Part shown: one piece after another, positions 1 through 7,164 of the stretch
How positions within the stretch are numbered: position 1 is the first letter of the stretch
Layout: every line of letters starts with the position of its first letter
Assembly (NCBI GenBank): GCA_029983595.1
Contig: JASBZD010000033.1
Location: 1 to 11,395 of the forward strand
From: Peptoniphilaceae bacterium
GTDB lineage: Bacteria; Bacillota; Clostridia; Tissierellales; Peptoniphilaceae
DNA: 11,395 bases
Reading direction: 5' to 3'
Translations under genes and position numbers: made by a program
Notes under the pieces: generated by a model
What the model was told of the DNA's origin: nothing
Database searches by the model: none
Seen by the model: only the letters and a program-made list of their open reading frames with translations

Positions 1-21
1 TAGCTGTATTATTATTAAAAA

Positions 22-1920
22 TTATTTATTTTCTATTGAATCTATAGCTAATGCTATTTCATTAAGCATAGCTATAAGCAATGATTTATCATTTACTGAT
101 ATTTGATCCTCATAATTATTATTGGACATGTCTACGCCTACAACTCCGTAGATATCATTATTCTTTCTTATTGCAAAATAAATTCCTTTTGCATAATTTA
201 GTGTATTTGTTGTTGCTCCAGCACTATCATTATTTAAAAACACCCATTTTGCAACAGTTTTTTCTGATTCAGATAGATAGACTTCTTTTATGTTATCTAA
301 ATTTTGTGGATTATAAATTATAGGTGGCATTAATTTTTTCTCAGTTACTGGATAAAATATTATTACTTTATTTAATAATTTATATAGCTGATAACATGCT
401 TCGTACATTATTTCGTCATAACTTTTAGTAAGTTGTAGTCTTTGGCTTGTTTTTAATAATACTTCTAAGCTATGCGATTGCTGAGTGGCTAATATACTTT
501 CTTTTTTTAGTTTATTTTGCATTAAGCAGATAAAAAATGATACTACGCTCATTATAAAAAATATCATTATATATTCTTTTGAATATATTCTTAGTGAATA
601 ATAAGGTGGTATAAATATATAATCTATTACAAAAATATTTAACACTAAGGCTATTATATTGTAAATTGGATTTTTAGTGGTATATCCAACAATGCATGAA
701 GATAATATATATACTAATACTATATTTGTCGTATTATAATCAAATTTAAAGAGTATAAATGAAAATAGGGTAGATCCTAGCATAATTAAAAAGGTTAATA
801 ATAGATCGTCATTATTAAAATCTATAGGTTCAGGTAGTTTAATTCTATTTTTTTTATATTCAGTATTTGAATCAGGAATTATAAATATATCAAGATTTGG
901 TGCTGTTTTAGTAATTTCATCTATTATTGTAGTTTTATTAAAATATGAAATTTTTTGGGCAGATCTTCCTACTACCAATTTTGAAACACCACTTAGTTTT
1001 GCAAACTGACTTATTTGAAAAGCTATATCATCACCATACGATGAAACAATATTGGCTTTTAAATGTTTTGCTAGATCTAAATTTTTTTGTAAGTTGGTTT
1101 TTTCCTCTTCAGAAAAATGTTTTGTATCTGATGTTTCTACAAATAATGCACTAAAATCAGCATGAAATGAGTTTGCCATTCTAGCAGCTGTTCTAATAAC
1201 TTTTTGGTTAGTAGGGGAAGGGCTAATGCATACTAAAATGTGTTCTTTTAAATAAGGTTTATTTTTATCTTCTGTATATAAATTTATACGATCTGCACAT
1301 CTTCTCAATGCTATTTCTCGAAGAGATACTAGATTGTCAATTATAAAAAAATTATTTAAGGCTTTCTTAGATTGAACATCATTATAAATTTTTCCATCTT
1401 TTAATCTTTCTATAAGCTGTTCTACTTCAATATCTATAATTTTTATATTATCTGCATCATCAAATATATAATCTGGTATTCTCTCATTTACTTTAATCCT
1501 TGTAATACTTTCTACAATATCATGAAGACTTTCTAGGTGCTGTACATTTAGAGTTGTATATACATCTATTCCTGCTCTTAAAAGTTCTTCTATATCTTGA
1601 TATCTTTTTTTATGCCTAGATGTAGGAGCATTAGTGTGAGCTAATTCGTCTACTAGTATAATTTCAGGCTTTCTTTCTAAAGCTTTATCAATATCAAATT
1701 CATAGAAAATATGATTTTTATATGTTATTTTTTTATTTTCTATTTTATCTAGACCTTCAATTAACTCAAGTGTTTCTTTTCTATCATGAAGTTCTATATA
1801 ACCGATTGCTACATCTAATCCTTCTAAGGATTTTTCATGTGCTTGTTGCAACATGCTGTAAGTTTTACCAACTCCAGCACAATACCCAAAAAATATGGTA
1901 AGTTCTCCTTTTTTATCCAT
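22..1920 (-). CDS. kdpD: KdpD-like sensor without kinase domain (KdpD N-terminal domain, Usp, four TM segments, GAF-like)
   Basis: This 632-residue protein is the input half of a KdpD potassium sensor. Residues 8-215 are a clear KdpD N-terminal domain: Walker A GYCAGVGKT (12-20), Walker B region EIILVDELAHTN (86-97), then SRHKKRYQDIEELL and NVQHLESL. A Usp domain follows (about 226-350), then four hydrophobic segments near 371-392, 398-413, 418-434 and 449-466 (DUF4118-type), and a GAF-like domain (about 486-627). It ends with EIALAIDSIENK, the point where the HisKA helix starts in full-length KdpD (E. coli about 894 residues). No H-box or ATPase motifs follow in any frame of the 21 bases left in the window. 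The ATG is preceded by AAAGG at 8-9 bases. It is divergent from the kdp operon. The frame is intact over its whole length, so it looks like a functional truncated sensor, not a decaying gene. Short KdpD proteins lacking the kinase part are known in cyanobacteria. Family assignment is firm; working with the second KdpD (7886-9814) is inferred. Confidence 0.93.
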   Translation of the reverse strand: MDKKGELTIFFGYCAGVGKTYSMLQQAHEKSLEGLDVAIGYIELHDRKETLELIEGLDKIENKKITYKNHIFYEFDIDKALERKPEIILVDELAHTNAPTSRHKKRYQDIEELLRAGIDVYTTLNVQHLESLHDIVESITRIKVNERIPDYIFDDADNIKIIDIEVEQLIERLKDGKIYNDVQSKKALNNFFIIDNLVSLREIALRRCADRINLYTEDKNKPYLKEHILVCISPSPTNQKVIRTAARMANSFHADFSALFVETSDTKHFSEEEKTNLQKNLDLAKHLKANIVSSYGDDIAFQISQFAKLSGVSKLVVGRSAQKISYFNKTTIIDEITKTAPNLDIFIIPDSNTEYKKNRIKLPEPIDFNNDDLLLTFLIMLGSTLFSFILFKFDYNTTNIVLVYILSSCIVGYTTKNPIYNIIALVLNIFVIDYIFIPPYYSLRIYSKEYIMIFFIMSVVSFFICLMQNKLKKESILATQQSHSLEVLLKTSQRLQLTKSYDEIMYEACYQLYKLLNKVIIFYPVTEKKLMPPIIYNPQNLDNIKEVYLSESEKTVAKWVFLNNDSAGATTNTLNYAKGIYFAIRKNNDIYGVVGVDMSNNNYEDQISVNDKSLLIAMLNEIALAIDSIENK

Positions 1921-1990
1921 TTTTTAAACCTTTTTATATTATTTTTCTTTTATTTTACTATAATAATTTCTAAAAATAATATTTCGTATT

Positions 1991-2042
1991 AATTTTAATG
2001 CTATTTTAATATCTTCTACAATCTTTTAAAACCCATTTTAAG
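1991..2042 (+). promoter_or_regulatory. Cluster of four TTTTAA direct repeats, candidate KdpE operator
   Basis: TTTTAA occurs at 1993-1998, 2004-2009, 2024-2029 and 2036-2041, with start-to-start spacings of 11, 20 and 12 bases. The first two copies share the longer core ATTTTAAT. OmpR/PhoB-family regulators such as KdpE usually bind tandem half-sites about one helical turn apart, and the last pair covers the position where the -35 element of the kdp promoter should be. This fits activator binding at a promoter with a poor -35. The repeats are seen directly; the KdpE assignment is inferred, and AT-rich background lowers confidence. Confidence 0.35.
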
Positions 2043-2059
2043 ACAAATCAGGGTATACT
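2031..2059 (+). promoter_or_regulatory. Candidate kdp operon promoter (good -10, poor -35)
   Basis: TATACT at 2054-2059 matches five of six -10 consensus bases and lies 31 bases before the first start codon of the operon at 2091. The hexamer 17 bases upstream (2031-2036, ACCCAT) does not resemble TTGACA, as expected for a promoter that needs an activator. Transcription would start near 2066, giving a leader of only about 25 bases that contains just the AGGAGG at 2077-2082, so there is no room for a leader riboswitch. Confidence 0.45.
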
Positions 2060-2090
2060 CTCAATAGTTAAGAAATAGGAGGAATTTATT

Positions 2091-2186
2091 ATGGAAGATA
2101 TCTTAATGCTTGCAATACTTATTATTTCTTTCTTAAGTTTAGAATTATTTGTTTATTGGATAGATAAAAAAACTAGCATTAATTAA
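2091..2186 (+). CDS. 31-residue single-span membrane peptide, first gene of the kdp operon
   Basis: A 31-codon frame starts with ATG eight bases after a perfect AGGAGG (2077-2082) and ends 13 bases before kdpF. The peptide begins MEDILML, has one hydrophobic stretch over residues 4-23, and ends in a polar, lysine-containing tail (WIDKKTSIN), so it should span the membrane once with the charged tail probably in the cytoplasm. It lacks the YALINPEKF-type ending of KdpF and is not simply a second copy. Two small ORFs for hydrophobic peptides were described upstream of kdpA in Clostridium acetobutylicum (orfZ, orfY), and this peptide plus kdpF may be the counterpart. Its function is unknown; a role as an additional Kdp accessory peptide is inferred from position and ribosome binding site quality. 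Confidence 0.7.
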   Translation: MEDILMLAILIISFLSLELFVYWIDKKTSIN

Positions 2187-2199
2187 TTTGGAGGTTTAA

Positions 2200-2277
2200 A
2201 TGCTTTTATTAACAATTATTTTATTGGGGGTTATTTGCTATTTATTTTATGCTTTAATAAACCCTGAAAAATTTTAA
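2200..2277 (+). CDS. kdpF: KdpF, small accessory subunit of the Kdp K+-ATPase
   Basis: This 25-residue peptide has one hydrophobic span followed by YLFYALINPEKF, closely matching the C-terminal signature of KdpF (E. coli ends YLVYALINAEAF). KdpF is a single-span subunit that associates with KdpA in the membrane and stabilises the KdpFABC complex. GGAGG (2190-2194) lies five bases before the ATG. The length is slightly below the usual 29 or so residues. It sits between the 31-residue peptide and the TPR gene, whereas in many bacteria it directly precedes kdpA. Confidence 0.9.
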   Translation: MLLLTIILLGVICYLFYALINPEKF

Positions 2278-2311
2278 CGTTTATTTGTTAGAAATATCTA
2301 GGAGAAATATT

Positions 2312-2611
2312 ATGAATAAAGATAAATTTGAATTAAATTACATGTATGATTTTAGTCTATTAATTAAGACAAAAATTGATCAAGGTGATTTTGACGAATG
2401 CATCAATTTAATAAGTGATAAAATGTCGGAATATCCACATAGTCCAGTACCACATAACCTTTTAGGGATAATGATGGAAATAAGAGGCAACCACGTTTTA
2501 GCTATGAAGCATTTTAGAGCTGCAAGAGCATTGGATCCATGTTATATTCCAGCTACAGAAAATTTAGAGAATTTTGGAATTTATTCTGCAAAAAGAGAAT
2601 ATGTTTTTTAA
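2312..2611 (+). CDS. Small tetratricopeptide-repeat (TPR) protein inside the kdp operon
   Basis: The protein has 99 residues, with no signal peptide or membrane span. The clearest TPR unit is at about residues 47-80: the pattern N-x-LG-x(3)-E-x-RGNH-x(2)-AM-x-HF-x-AARALDP fits the TPR consensus (small residues at positions 8 and 20, Pro at 32). A weaker preceding unit covers about 13-46 (IDQGDFDECINLI, then a proline-rich turn), so the protein is essentially two TPR hairpins plus short tails. The ATG at 2312 is chosen over an upstream in-frame TTG at 2285 because GGAG (2301-2304) sits seven bases before it. It lies 34 bases after kdpF and 29 bases before kdpA, on the same strand, so it is almost certainly co-transcribed. 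TPRs bind other proteins; an assembly or regulatory role for the Kdp complex is a guess from context. It is not a standard Kdp subunit. Confidence 0.85.
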   Translation: MNKDKFELNYMYDFSLLIKTKIDQGDFDECINLISDKMSEYPHSPVPHNLLGIMMEIRGNHVLAMKHFRAARALDPCYIPATENLENFGIYSAKREYVF

Positions 2612-2640
2612 TAATCAATTACTAATAAAAAGGAGAAATT

Positions 2641-4380
2641 ATGCTACAAATAATAGTAACTTTGTTGATATTTTTAATAATTGTATTTCCGGTTGGAAAT
2701 TATTTATATAAAGTAGCAACTAATAAAAAAACTTTTGCTGATCCATTATTTAATAAAATAGATTTAGCAATTTTTAAATTATTAAAAATAGATAGTAAGG
2801 ATATGACGTGGAAAGAATATGCTTTAGCTTTAATTTTAGTAAATGCGTGTTTGGTTTTAGTTTCATATCTTATTGTAAGAATTCAATCCATAAACTTATT
2901 TAATCCAAATAAAATAGGAGATATGGAACAATCACTAAGTTTTAATACAATTATTTCATTTATGACAAATACTAACTTACAACATTATTCAGGAGAATCA
3001 GGATTATCGTATTTTTCTCAAATGTTTGTAATTACTATGATGATGTTTACCTCTGCTGCTACAGGTTATGCTGCTTGTGTTGCAATGATAAGAGGTTTAT
3101 TAGGGGAAAAATTAGGTAATTTCTATGTGGATTTTATAAAAATAATCACTAGATTTTTATTACCAGCTTCAATTATAGTTTCATTATTACTAGTATCTCA
3201 AGGTGTTATACAAAATTTAAATAGTAATTTTATAATTACTACTATAGAAGGTAAGTCACAAGAATTAGCTTCAGGACCAGTAGCTTCATTAGAATCGATA
3301 AAACATTTAGGTACAAATGGAGGCGGTTTCTTTGGAGCTAACTCTTCTACACCTTATGAAAATCCAAATATTATCTCAAATATTATTGAGATGATATCAA
3401 TGATGTTATTACCAGCTTCATGTATTTTTATTTTTGGTAAGATGGCAAATGATAAAAATATAAAAAAATTAAATGAAGAAAAAGTACAAAGATTAAATAG
3501 AAATAATGAAGATATTCCTAAAAAAGTGATAATGGGTAGAGAAGGACGTACAATATTTTTATCTATGTCTATATTATTTATTGTAGGTCTAGCATTATGT
3601 TATTTTAACGAATTAAATTCAATAAATGGTGCTACATTATCTGGAATATCTCATAATATGGGAAATATGGAAGGAAAAGAAATGCGTTTTGGTATTTCTC
3701 AATCTTCTTTATTTACTACTGTTACTACATCATTTACAACAGGTACAGTAAATAATATGCACGATACACTTACACCTATTGGAGGAATGGTGCCTTTAGC
3801 TCATATGATGTTAAATGTCGTTTTTGGTGGTGCTGGTGTAGGTCTTATGAATATGCTTATTTACGCTATTTTAGCAGTTTTCATATGTGGACTAATGATA
3901 GGTAAACCTGAATATTTAGGTAAAAAAATTGAAGGTAATGAAATGAAGTTAGCTGCTTTAGCTATAATAATTCATCCTTTATTAATTCTAGGATTTTCTG
4001 CTTTAGCAGTAAGCACTAATAGTGGATTAGAAGCAATTACAAATCCTGGATTTCATGGATTAAGTCAGATATTATATGAATATTCTTCTTCAGCAGCCAA
4101 TAATGGTTCTGGTTTTGAAGGTCTTTTAGATAATACTTTATTTTGGAATATTACTTGTGGTTTGGTAATGTTTTTTGGTAGATATTTATCTATTATTATT
4201 CAGCTAGCTATTGCAGGAAGCTTATCAAAAAAAATCGACATAAATGAAACATCAGGTACTTTAAAAACAGATAATATTACTTTTTCAATAATTTTAGTAT
4301 TTATTGTATATATATTTGCAGCTCTAACATTTTTACCTGTACTAGCATTAGGGCCAATTGCAGAAATGTTAGTTCTATAG
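2641..4380 (+). CDS. kdpA: KdpA, K+-binding and translocating subunit of the Kdp ATPase
   Basis: KdpA is the channel-like membrane subunit of KdpFABC and selects K+ at the outer side. At 579 residues it is near the usual family length (E. coli 557). It is highly hydrophobic throughout, and all four selectivity-filter loops are recognisable: MTNTNLQHYSG (about 108-118), LGTNGGGFFGAN (223-234), TTGTVNNMHD (366-375) and AANNGSGFEG (485-494). Other family hallmarks are STPYENP and GGMVPLAHMMLNVVFGG. AGGAG (2631-2635) precedes the ATG by five bases. The stop codon TAG (4378-4380) is embedded in the AGGAGG used by kdpB, so the two genes are likely translationally coupled. Nothing suggests truncation. 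Confidence 0.98.
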   Translation: MLQIIVTLLIFLIIVFPVGNYLYKVATNKKTFADPLFNKIDLAIFKLLKIDSKDMTWKEYALALILVNACLVLVSYLIVRIQSINLFNPNKIGDMEQSLSFNTIISFMTNTNLQHYSGESGLSYFSQMFVITMMMFTSAATGYAACVAMIRGLLGEKLGNFYVDFIKIITRFLLPASIIVSLLLVSQGVIQNLNSNFIITTIEGKSQELASGPVASLESIKHLGTNGGGFFGANSSTPYENPNIISNIIEMISMMLLPASCIFIFGKMANDKNIKKLNEEKVQRLNRNNEDIPKKVIMGREGRTIFLSMSILFIVGLALCYFNELNSINGATLSGISHNMGNMEGKEMRFGISQSSLFTTVTTSFTTGTVNNMHDTLTPIGGMVPLAHMMLNVVFGGAGVGLMNMLIYAILAVFICGLMIGKPEYLGKKIEGNEMKLAALAIIIHPLLILGFSALAVSTNSGLEAITNPGFHGLSQILYEYSSSAANNGSGFEGLLDNTLFWNITCGLVMFFGRYLSIIIQLAIAGSLSKKIDINETSGTLKTDNITFSIILVFIVYIFAALTFLPVLALGPIAEMLVL

Positions 4381-4394
4381 GAGGAATTAAGTTG
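4379..4394 (+). promoter_or_regulatory. Ribosome binding site that decides the TTG start of kdpB
   Basis: AGGAGG at 4379-4384 overlaps the kdpA stop codon (TAG, 4378-4380) and stands seven bases before TTG 4392-4394. No ATG or GTG lies in frame at a suitable distance, so TTG is the probable initiator. The overlap suggests that ribosomes terminating on kdpA re-initiate on kdpB, which would couple synthesis of the channel and ATPase subunits. Confidence 0.7.
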
Positions 4395-6443
4395 AATAAG
4401 AGATCAAAATTTGTAACTAAAGATATATTTAAATCATCTATAAAAGGGGCATTTTTAAAATTAAATCCTAAGTATATGATTAAAAATCCTGTTATGTTTG
4501 TTGTGGAAATTGGATTTTTTATATGTTTATTATTATCGTTTTTTCCAAGTTTGTTTAATGATGGAGCAAGCAATTCTAAAGTCTATAATATTTTAGTTTC
4601 TATAATATTATTTATAACATTGCTTTTTGCTAACTTTGCTGAGTCTGTAGCTGAAGGTAGAGGTAAAGCGCAAGCTGAGTCATTGAAAAAAACTAAAAAA
4701 GATACTATGGCTAGACTTATACTAGATAATGGAGAGGAAACTTTTATCTCTAGCAATGAGCTAAAAAAAGGTGATATAGTTTTAGTAAAAACTGGTGAAA
4801 TTATACCTAATGATGGAGAGATTATTGAAGGTATAGCAAGTATTGATGAATCTGCTATAACTGGAGAATCTGCTCCAGTAACTAAAGAAAGTGGCGGAGA
4901 TTTTTGTTCAGTAACTGGGGGTACATTAGTAGTTTCAGACTGGATAAAAGTAAAGATTACATCTGAACCAGGGGAATCATTTTTAGATAAAATGATTTCA
5001 CTAGTAGAAGGTGCATCAAGACAAAAGACACCTAATGAAATAGCATTAAATACATTACTTGTTTCTTTAACTATCATTTTCTTAATAGTAATAATTACAC
5101 TTTATCCGATAGCTAGATATGCCAATGTTAGAATTCCAATATCTACATTAATTGCGTTAATGGTATGTTTAATACCTACTACAATAGGGGCTTTACTTAG
5201 TGCTATAGGTATAGCTGGAATGGACCGTGTAACAAGATTTAATGTTATAGCTATGTCTGGTAAAGCTGTTGAAGCTTGTGGAGACGTAGATACAATGATA
5301 TTAGATAAAACTGGTACTATAACATTTGGTAATAGACTAGCTAGTGATTTTATTAATGTAGATGGAGTAAATAAATCTGATTTAATTGATTATGCTCTAA
5401 TATCCTCTTTAAAGGATGATACTCCGGAAGGAAAATCAACTGTAGAATTGGCTAGAAAGTTAGGCTCAAAAATAGATTTAGAGGATTATAAAGATGTAAC
5501 TGCAGTAGAATTTACTGCTTCTACAAAGATGAGTGGTGTAAATTTAAATAGTGGTGTAATGATTCGTAAAGGATCGGGAGAAGCTATTATAAAATTTGTA
5601 AAAGAAAAAGGTGGGGTTATTCCAAATGATTTAGATTCTAAAGTAGAAGATATATCTAAACTTGGAGGTACTCCTCTAGTAGTATGTGTTGATGATATTA
5701 TTTATGGAATAATTTATTTAAAGGATACAGTTAAACCAGGTTTAAGACAAAGATTTGAACGTCTTAGAAAAATTGGCATAAGAACAATTATGTGTACCGG
5801 TGATAATCCACTTACTGCTGCTACTATTGCTGCAGAAGCTGGAGTTGATGGATATATTGCGGAGTGTAAGCCAGAAGATAAAATAGAAGCTATAAAGAAA
5901 GAACAAGCTTTAGGAAAAATAGTGGCAATGACAGGAGATGGAACTAATGACGCTCCAGCATTAGCTCAAGCAGATGTAGGAATTGCGATGAATAGTGGTA
6001 CGACTTCTGCTAAAGAAGCTGCAAATATGGTAGATTTAGATTCAGATCCAACAAAGATTCTTGAAGTTATAGAAATTGGTAAACAATTACTAATTACTAG
6101 AGGTTCTCTAACCACTTTCTCGATTGCTAACGATATAGCTAAATATTTTGCGATTATTCCAGCTATTTTTACATTAGCAATTCCTCAGATGAAAGTATTA
6201 AATTTAATGAATTTACATTCACCATCTAGTGCTATATTATCAGCTTTAATTTTTAATGCTATAATAATTCCATTCTTAATACCTTTAGCTATGAAAGGTG
6301 TAAAGTATGAACCGATGTCAGCTTCGAAAATGTTAGGAAAAAATATGTTAATTTATGGATTAGGTGGAATAATTTGTCCATTTATTGGTATAAAAATGAT
6401 AGATATTCTAATTTTTCCATTGCTTGGTTTATTAGGTATCTAA
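4392..6443 (+). CDS. kdpB: KdpB, catalytic P-type ATPase subunit (TTG start)
   Basis: KdpB hydrolyses ATP to drive K+ uptake through KdpA. At 683 residues it matches the family (E. coli 682). Key motifs are intact: TGES (157-160; the serine corresponds to E. coli Ser162, whose phosphorylation inhibits the pump), membrane motif CLIPTTIG (259-266), phosphorylated Asp305 in DKTGTIT, nucleotide-domain KGSGEA (393-398), CTGDNPLTA, and hinge motif TGDGTNDAPAL (514-524). The start is TTG at 4392: it lies seven bases after AGGAGG (4379-4384), and the next Met (residue 29) would remove an N-terminal stretch that aligns with other KdpB proteins up to the conserved KNPVMF. The gap to kdpA is 11 bases and to kdpC 12 bases. 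Confidence 0.98.
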   Translation: MNKRSKFVTKDIFKSSIKGAFLKLNPKYMIKNPVMFVVEIGFFICLLLSFFPSLFNDGASNSKVYNILVSIILFITLLFANFAESVAEGRGKAQAESLKKTKKDTMARLILDNGEETFISSNELKKGDIVLVKTGEIIPNDGEIIEGIASIDESAITGESAPVTKESGGDFCSVTGGTLVVSDWIKVKITSEPGESFLDKMISLVEGASRQKTPNEIALNTLLVSLTIIFLIVIITLYPIARYANVRIPISTLIALMVCLIPTTIGALLSAIGIAGMDRVTRFNVIAMSGKAVEACGDVDTMILDKTGTITFGNRLASDFINVDGVNKSDLIDYALISSLKDDTPEGKSTVELARKLGSKIDLEDYKDVTAVEFTASTKMSGVNLNSGVMIRKGSGEAIIKFVKEKGGVIPNDLDSKVEDISKLGGTPLVVCVDDIIYGIIYLKDTVKPGLRQRFERLRKIGIRTIMCTGDNPLTAATIAAEAGVDGYIAECKPEDKIEAIKKEQALGKIVAMTGDGTNDAPALAQADVGIAMNSGTTSAKEAANMVDLDSDPTKILEVIEIGKQLLITRGSLTTFSIANDIAKYFAIIPAIFTLAIPQMKVLNLMNLHSPSSAILSALIFNAIIIPFLIPLAMKGVKYEPMSASKMLGKNMLIYGLGGIICPFIGIKMIDILIFPLLGLLGI

Positions 6444-6455
6444 AAGGAGAGTATA

Positions 6456-7061
6456 ATGAGACATATAAAAAAATTTACAAAAGCTTTATTTGTATCAATA
6501 TTTATGTTTATAGTTTGTGGAATGATATATCCACTATTAGTAACAGGATTAGCACAGCTTTTCTTTCCAAACCAAGCTGCTGGAAGTCTTATAAAAATGG
6601 ATGATAAAATTGTAGGTTCAAAATTAGTAGGGCAAGAATTTACTGACAATAGTTTATTTCATTCTAGACCTTCTTCTATAGATTACAATACTTTTGAGAA
6701 TAAAGAAAGTTATGAAGGTTTAAGATCTGGAAGTCAAAACTTGGCAGTAAGCAATCCAGATTTAACTAAAAGGATAAATAAAGATATTGAAAAATTTATA
6801 AAAGAGAACCCTACTGTAAGTAAGGAAGATATACCTGAAGATATCATTACTCAATCTGCTTCTGGTCTAGATCCACACATATCTGTAAAATCTGCTAAGT
6901 TGCAGTTGGATAGAGTATCAAAAAATTCAGGACTATCGAAAGAAGTTATTAATAATCTTATAATCAAAAATACAGATAATAAATTATTAGGTATTTTTGG
7001 TGAAGATACTGTTAATGTATTAGAATTAAATATTGATTTAATGAATGAAATGAAAAAATAA
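6456..7061 (+). CDS. kdpC: KdpC, accessory subunit of the Kdp ATPase
   Basis: KdpC is anchored by one N-terminal membrane helix and stabilises the complex, raising ATP affinity of KdpB. The 201-residue protein has the hydrophobic anchor at about 10-36 (ending VTGLAQLFFPNQAAGSLI), the conserved GQEFTDNSLFHSRPS (59-73), SASGLDPHIS (134-143) and the C-terminal LGIFGEDTVNVLELN (178-192). E. coli KdpC has about 190 residues, so it is full length. AAGGAG (6444-6449) lies six bases before the ATG, 12 bases after kdpB ends. It is the last structural gene; a strong hairpin follows 19 bases after its stop codon. Confidence 0.97.
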   Translation: MRHIKKFTKALFVSIFMFIVCGMIYPLLVTGLAQLFFPNQAAGSLIKMDDKIVGSKLVGQEFTDNSLFHSRPSSIDYNTFENKESYEGLRSGSQNLAVSNPDLTKRINKDIEKFIKENPTVSKEDIPEDIITQSASGLDPHISVKSAKLQLDRVSKNSGLSKEVINNLIIKNTDNKLLGIFGEDTVNVLELNIDLMNEMKK

Positions 7062-7080
7062 ACAAGAATTTTCATAGAAA

Positions 7081-7123
7081 TAGGTCTCTTAATTTATTTA
7101 TATTAAGAGACCTACTGTTGTTT
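7081..7123 (+). terminator. Hairpin between kdpC and kdpE, probable partial terminator
   Basis: TAGGTCTCTTAAT (7081-7093) pairs perfectly with ATTAAGAGACCTA (7102-7114) around an eight-base loop. The bases after it (CTGTTGTTT, 7115-7123) form only an interrupted T-tract, so termination may be incomplete. A leaky terminator or an mRNA-stabilising structure here would make much more transporter message than regulator message while still allowing kdpE-kdpD read-through. I see no convincing separate promoter before kdpE: TTGTTT (7118-7123) and TATATT (7138-7143) are only 14 bases apart. Confidence 0.65.
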
Positions 7124-7164
7124 AAAGTATTAAAACTTATATTTTTTATTAAGGATTTTTTATT

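Noticed and set aside
22..1920. The minus-strand KdpD as a frameshifted pseudogene
   Set aside because: It is open for 632 codons with intact Walker motifs and a proper ribosome binding site, and the remaining downstream bases show no kinase fragment in other frames.
1921..2090. A c-di-AMP (ydaO-type) riboswitch upstream of the kdp operon
   Set aside because: These riboswitches often precede K+ transporter genes, but the probable leader here is only about 25 bases and the whole intergenic region is 170 bases of AT-rich sequence with no recognisable fold or terminator.
2285..2311. Upstream TTG start for the TPR protein adding nine residues
   Set aside because: GGAG at 2301-2304 is well placed for the ATG at 2312, and no ribosome binding site precedes the TTG.
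4583..5077. A 164-codon open frame antisense to kdpB
   Set aside because: It lies wholly inside a strongly conserved P-type ATPase coding region, has no family resemblance and arises from low stop frequency opposite AT-biased codons.
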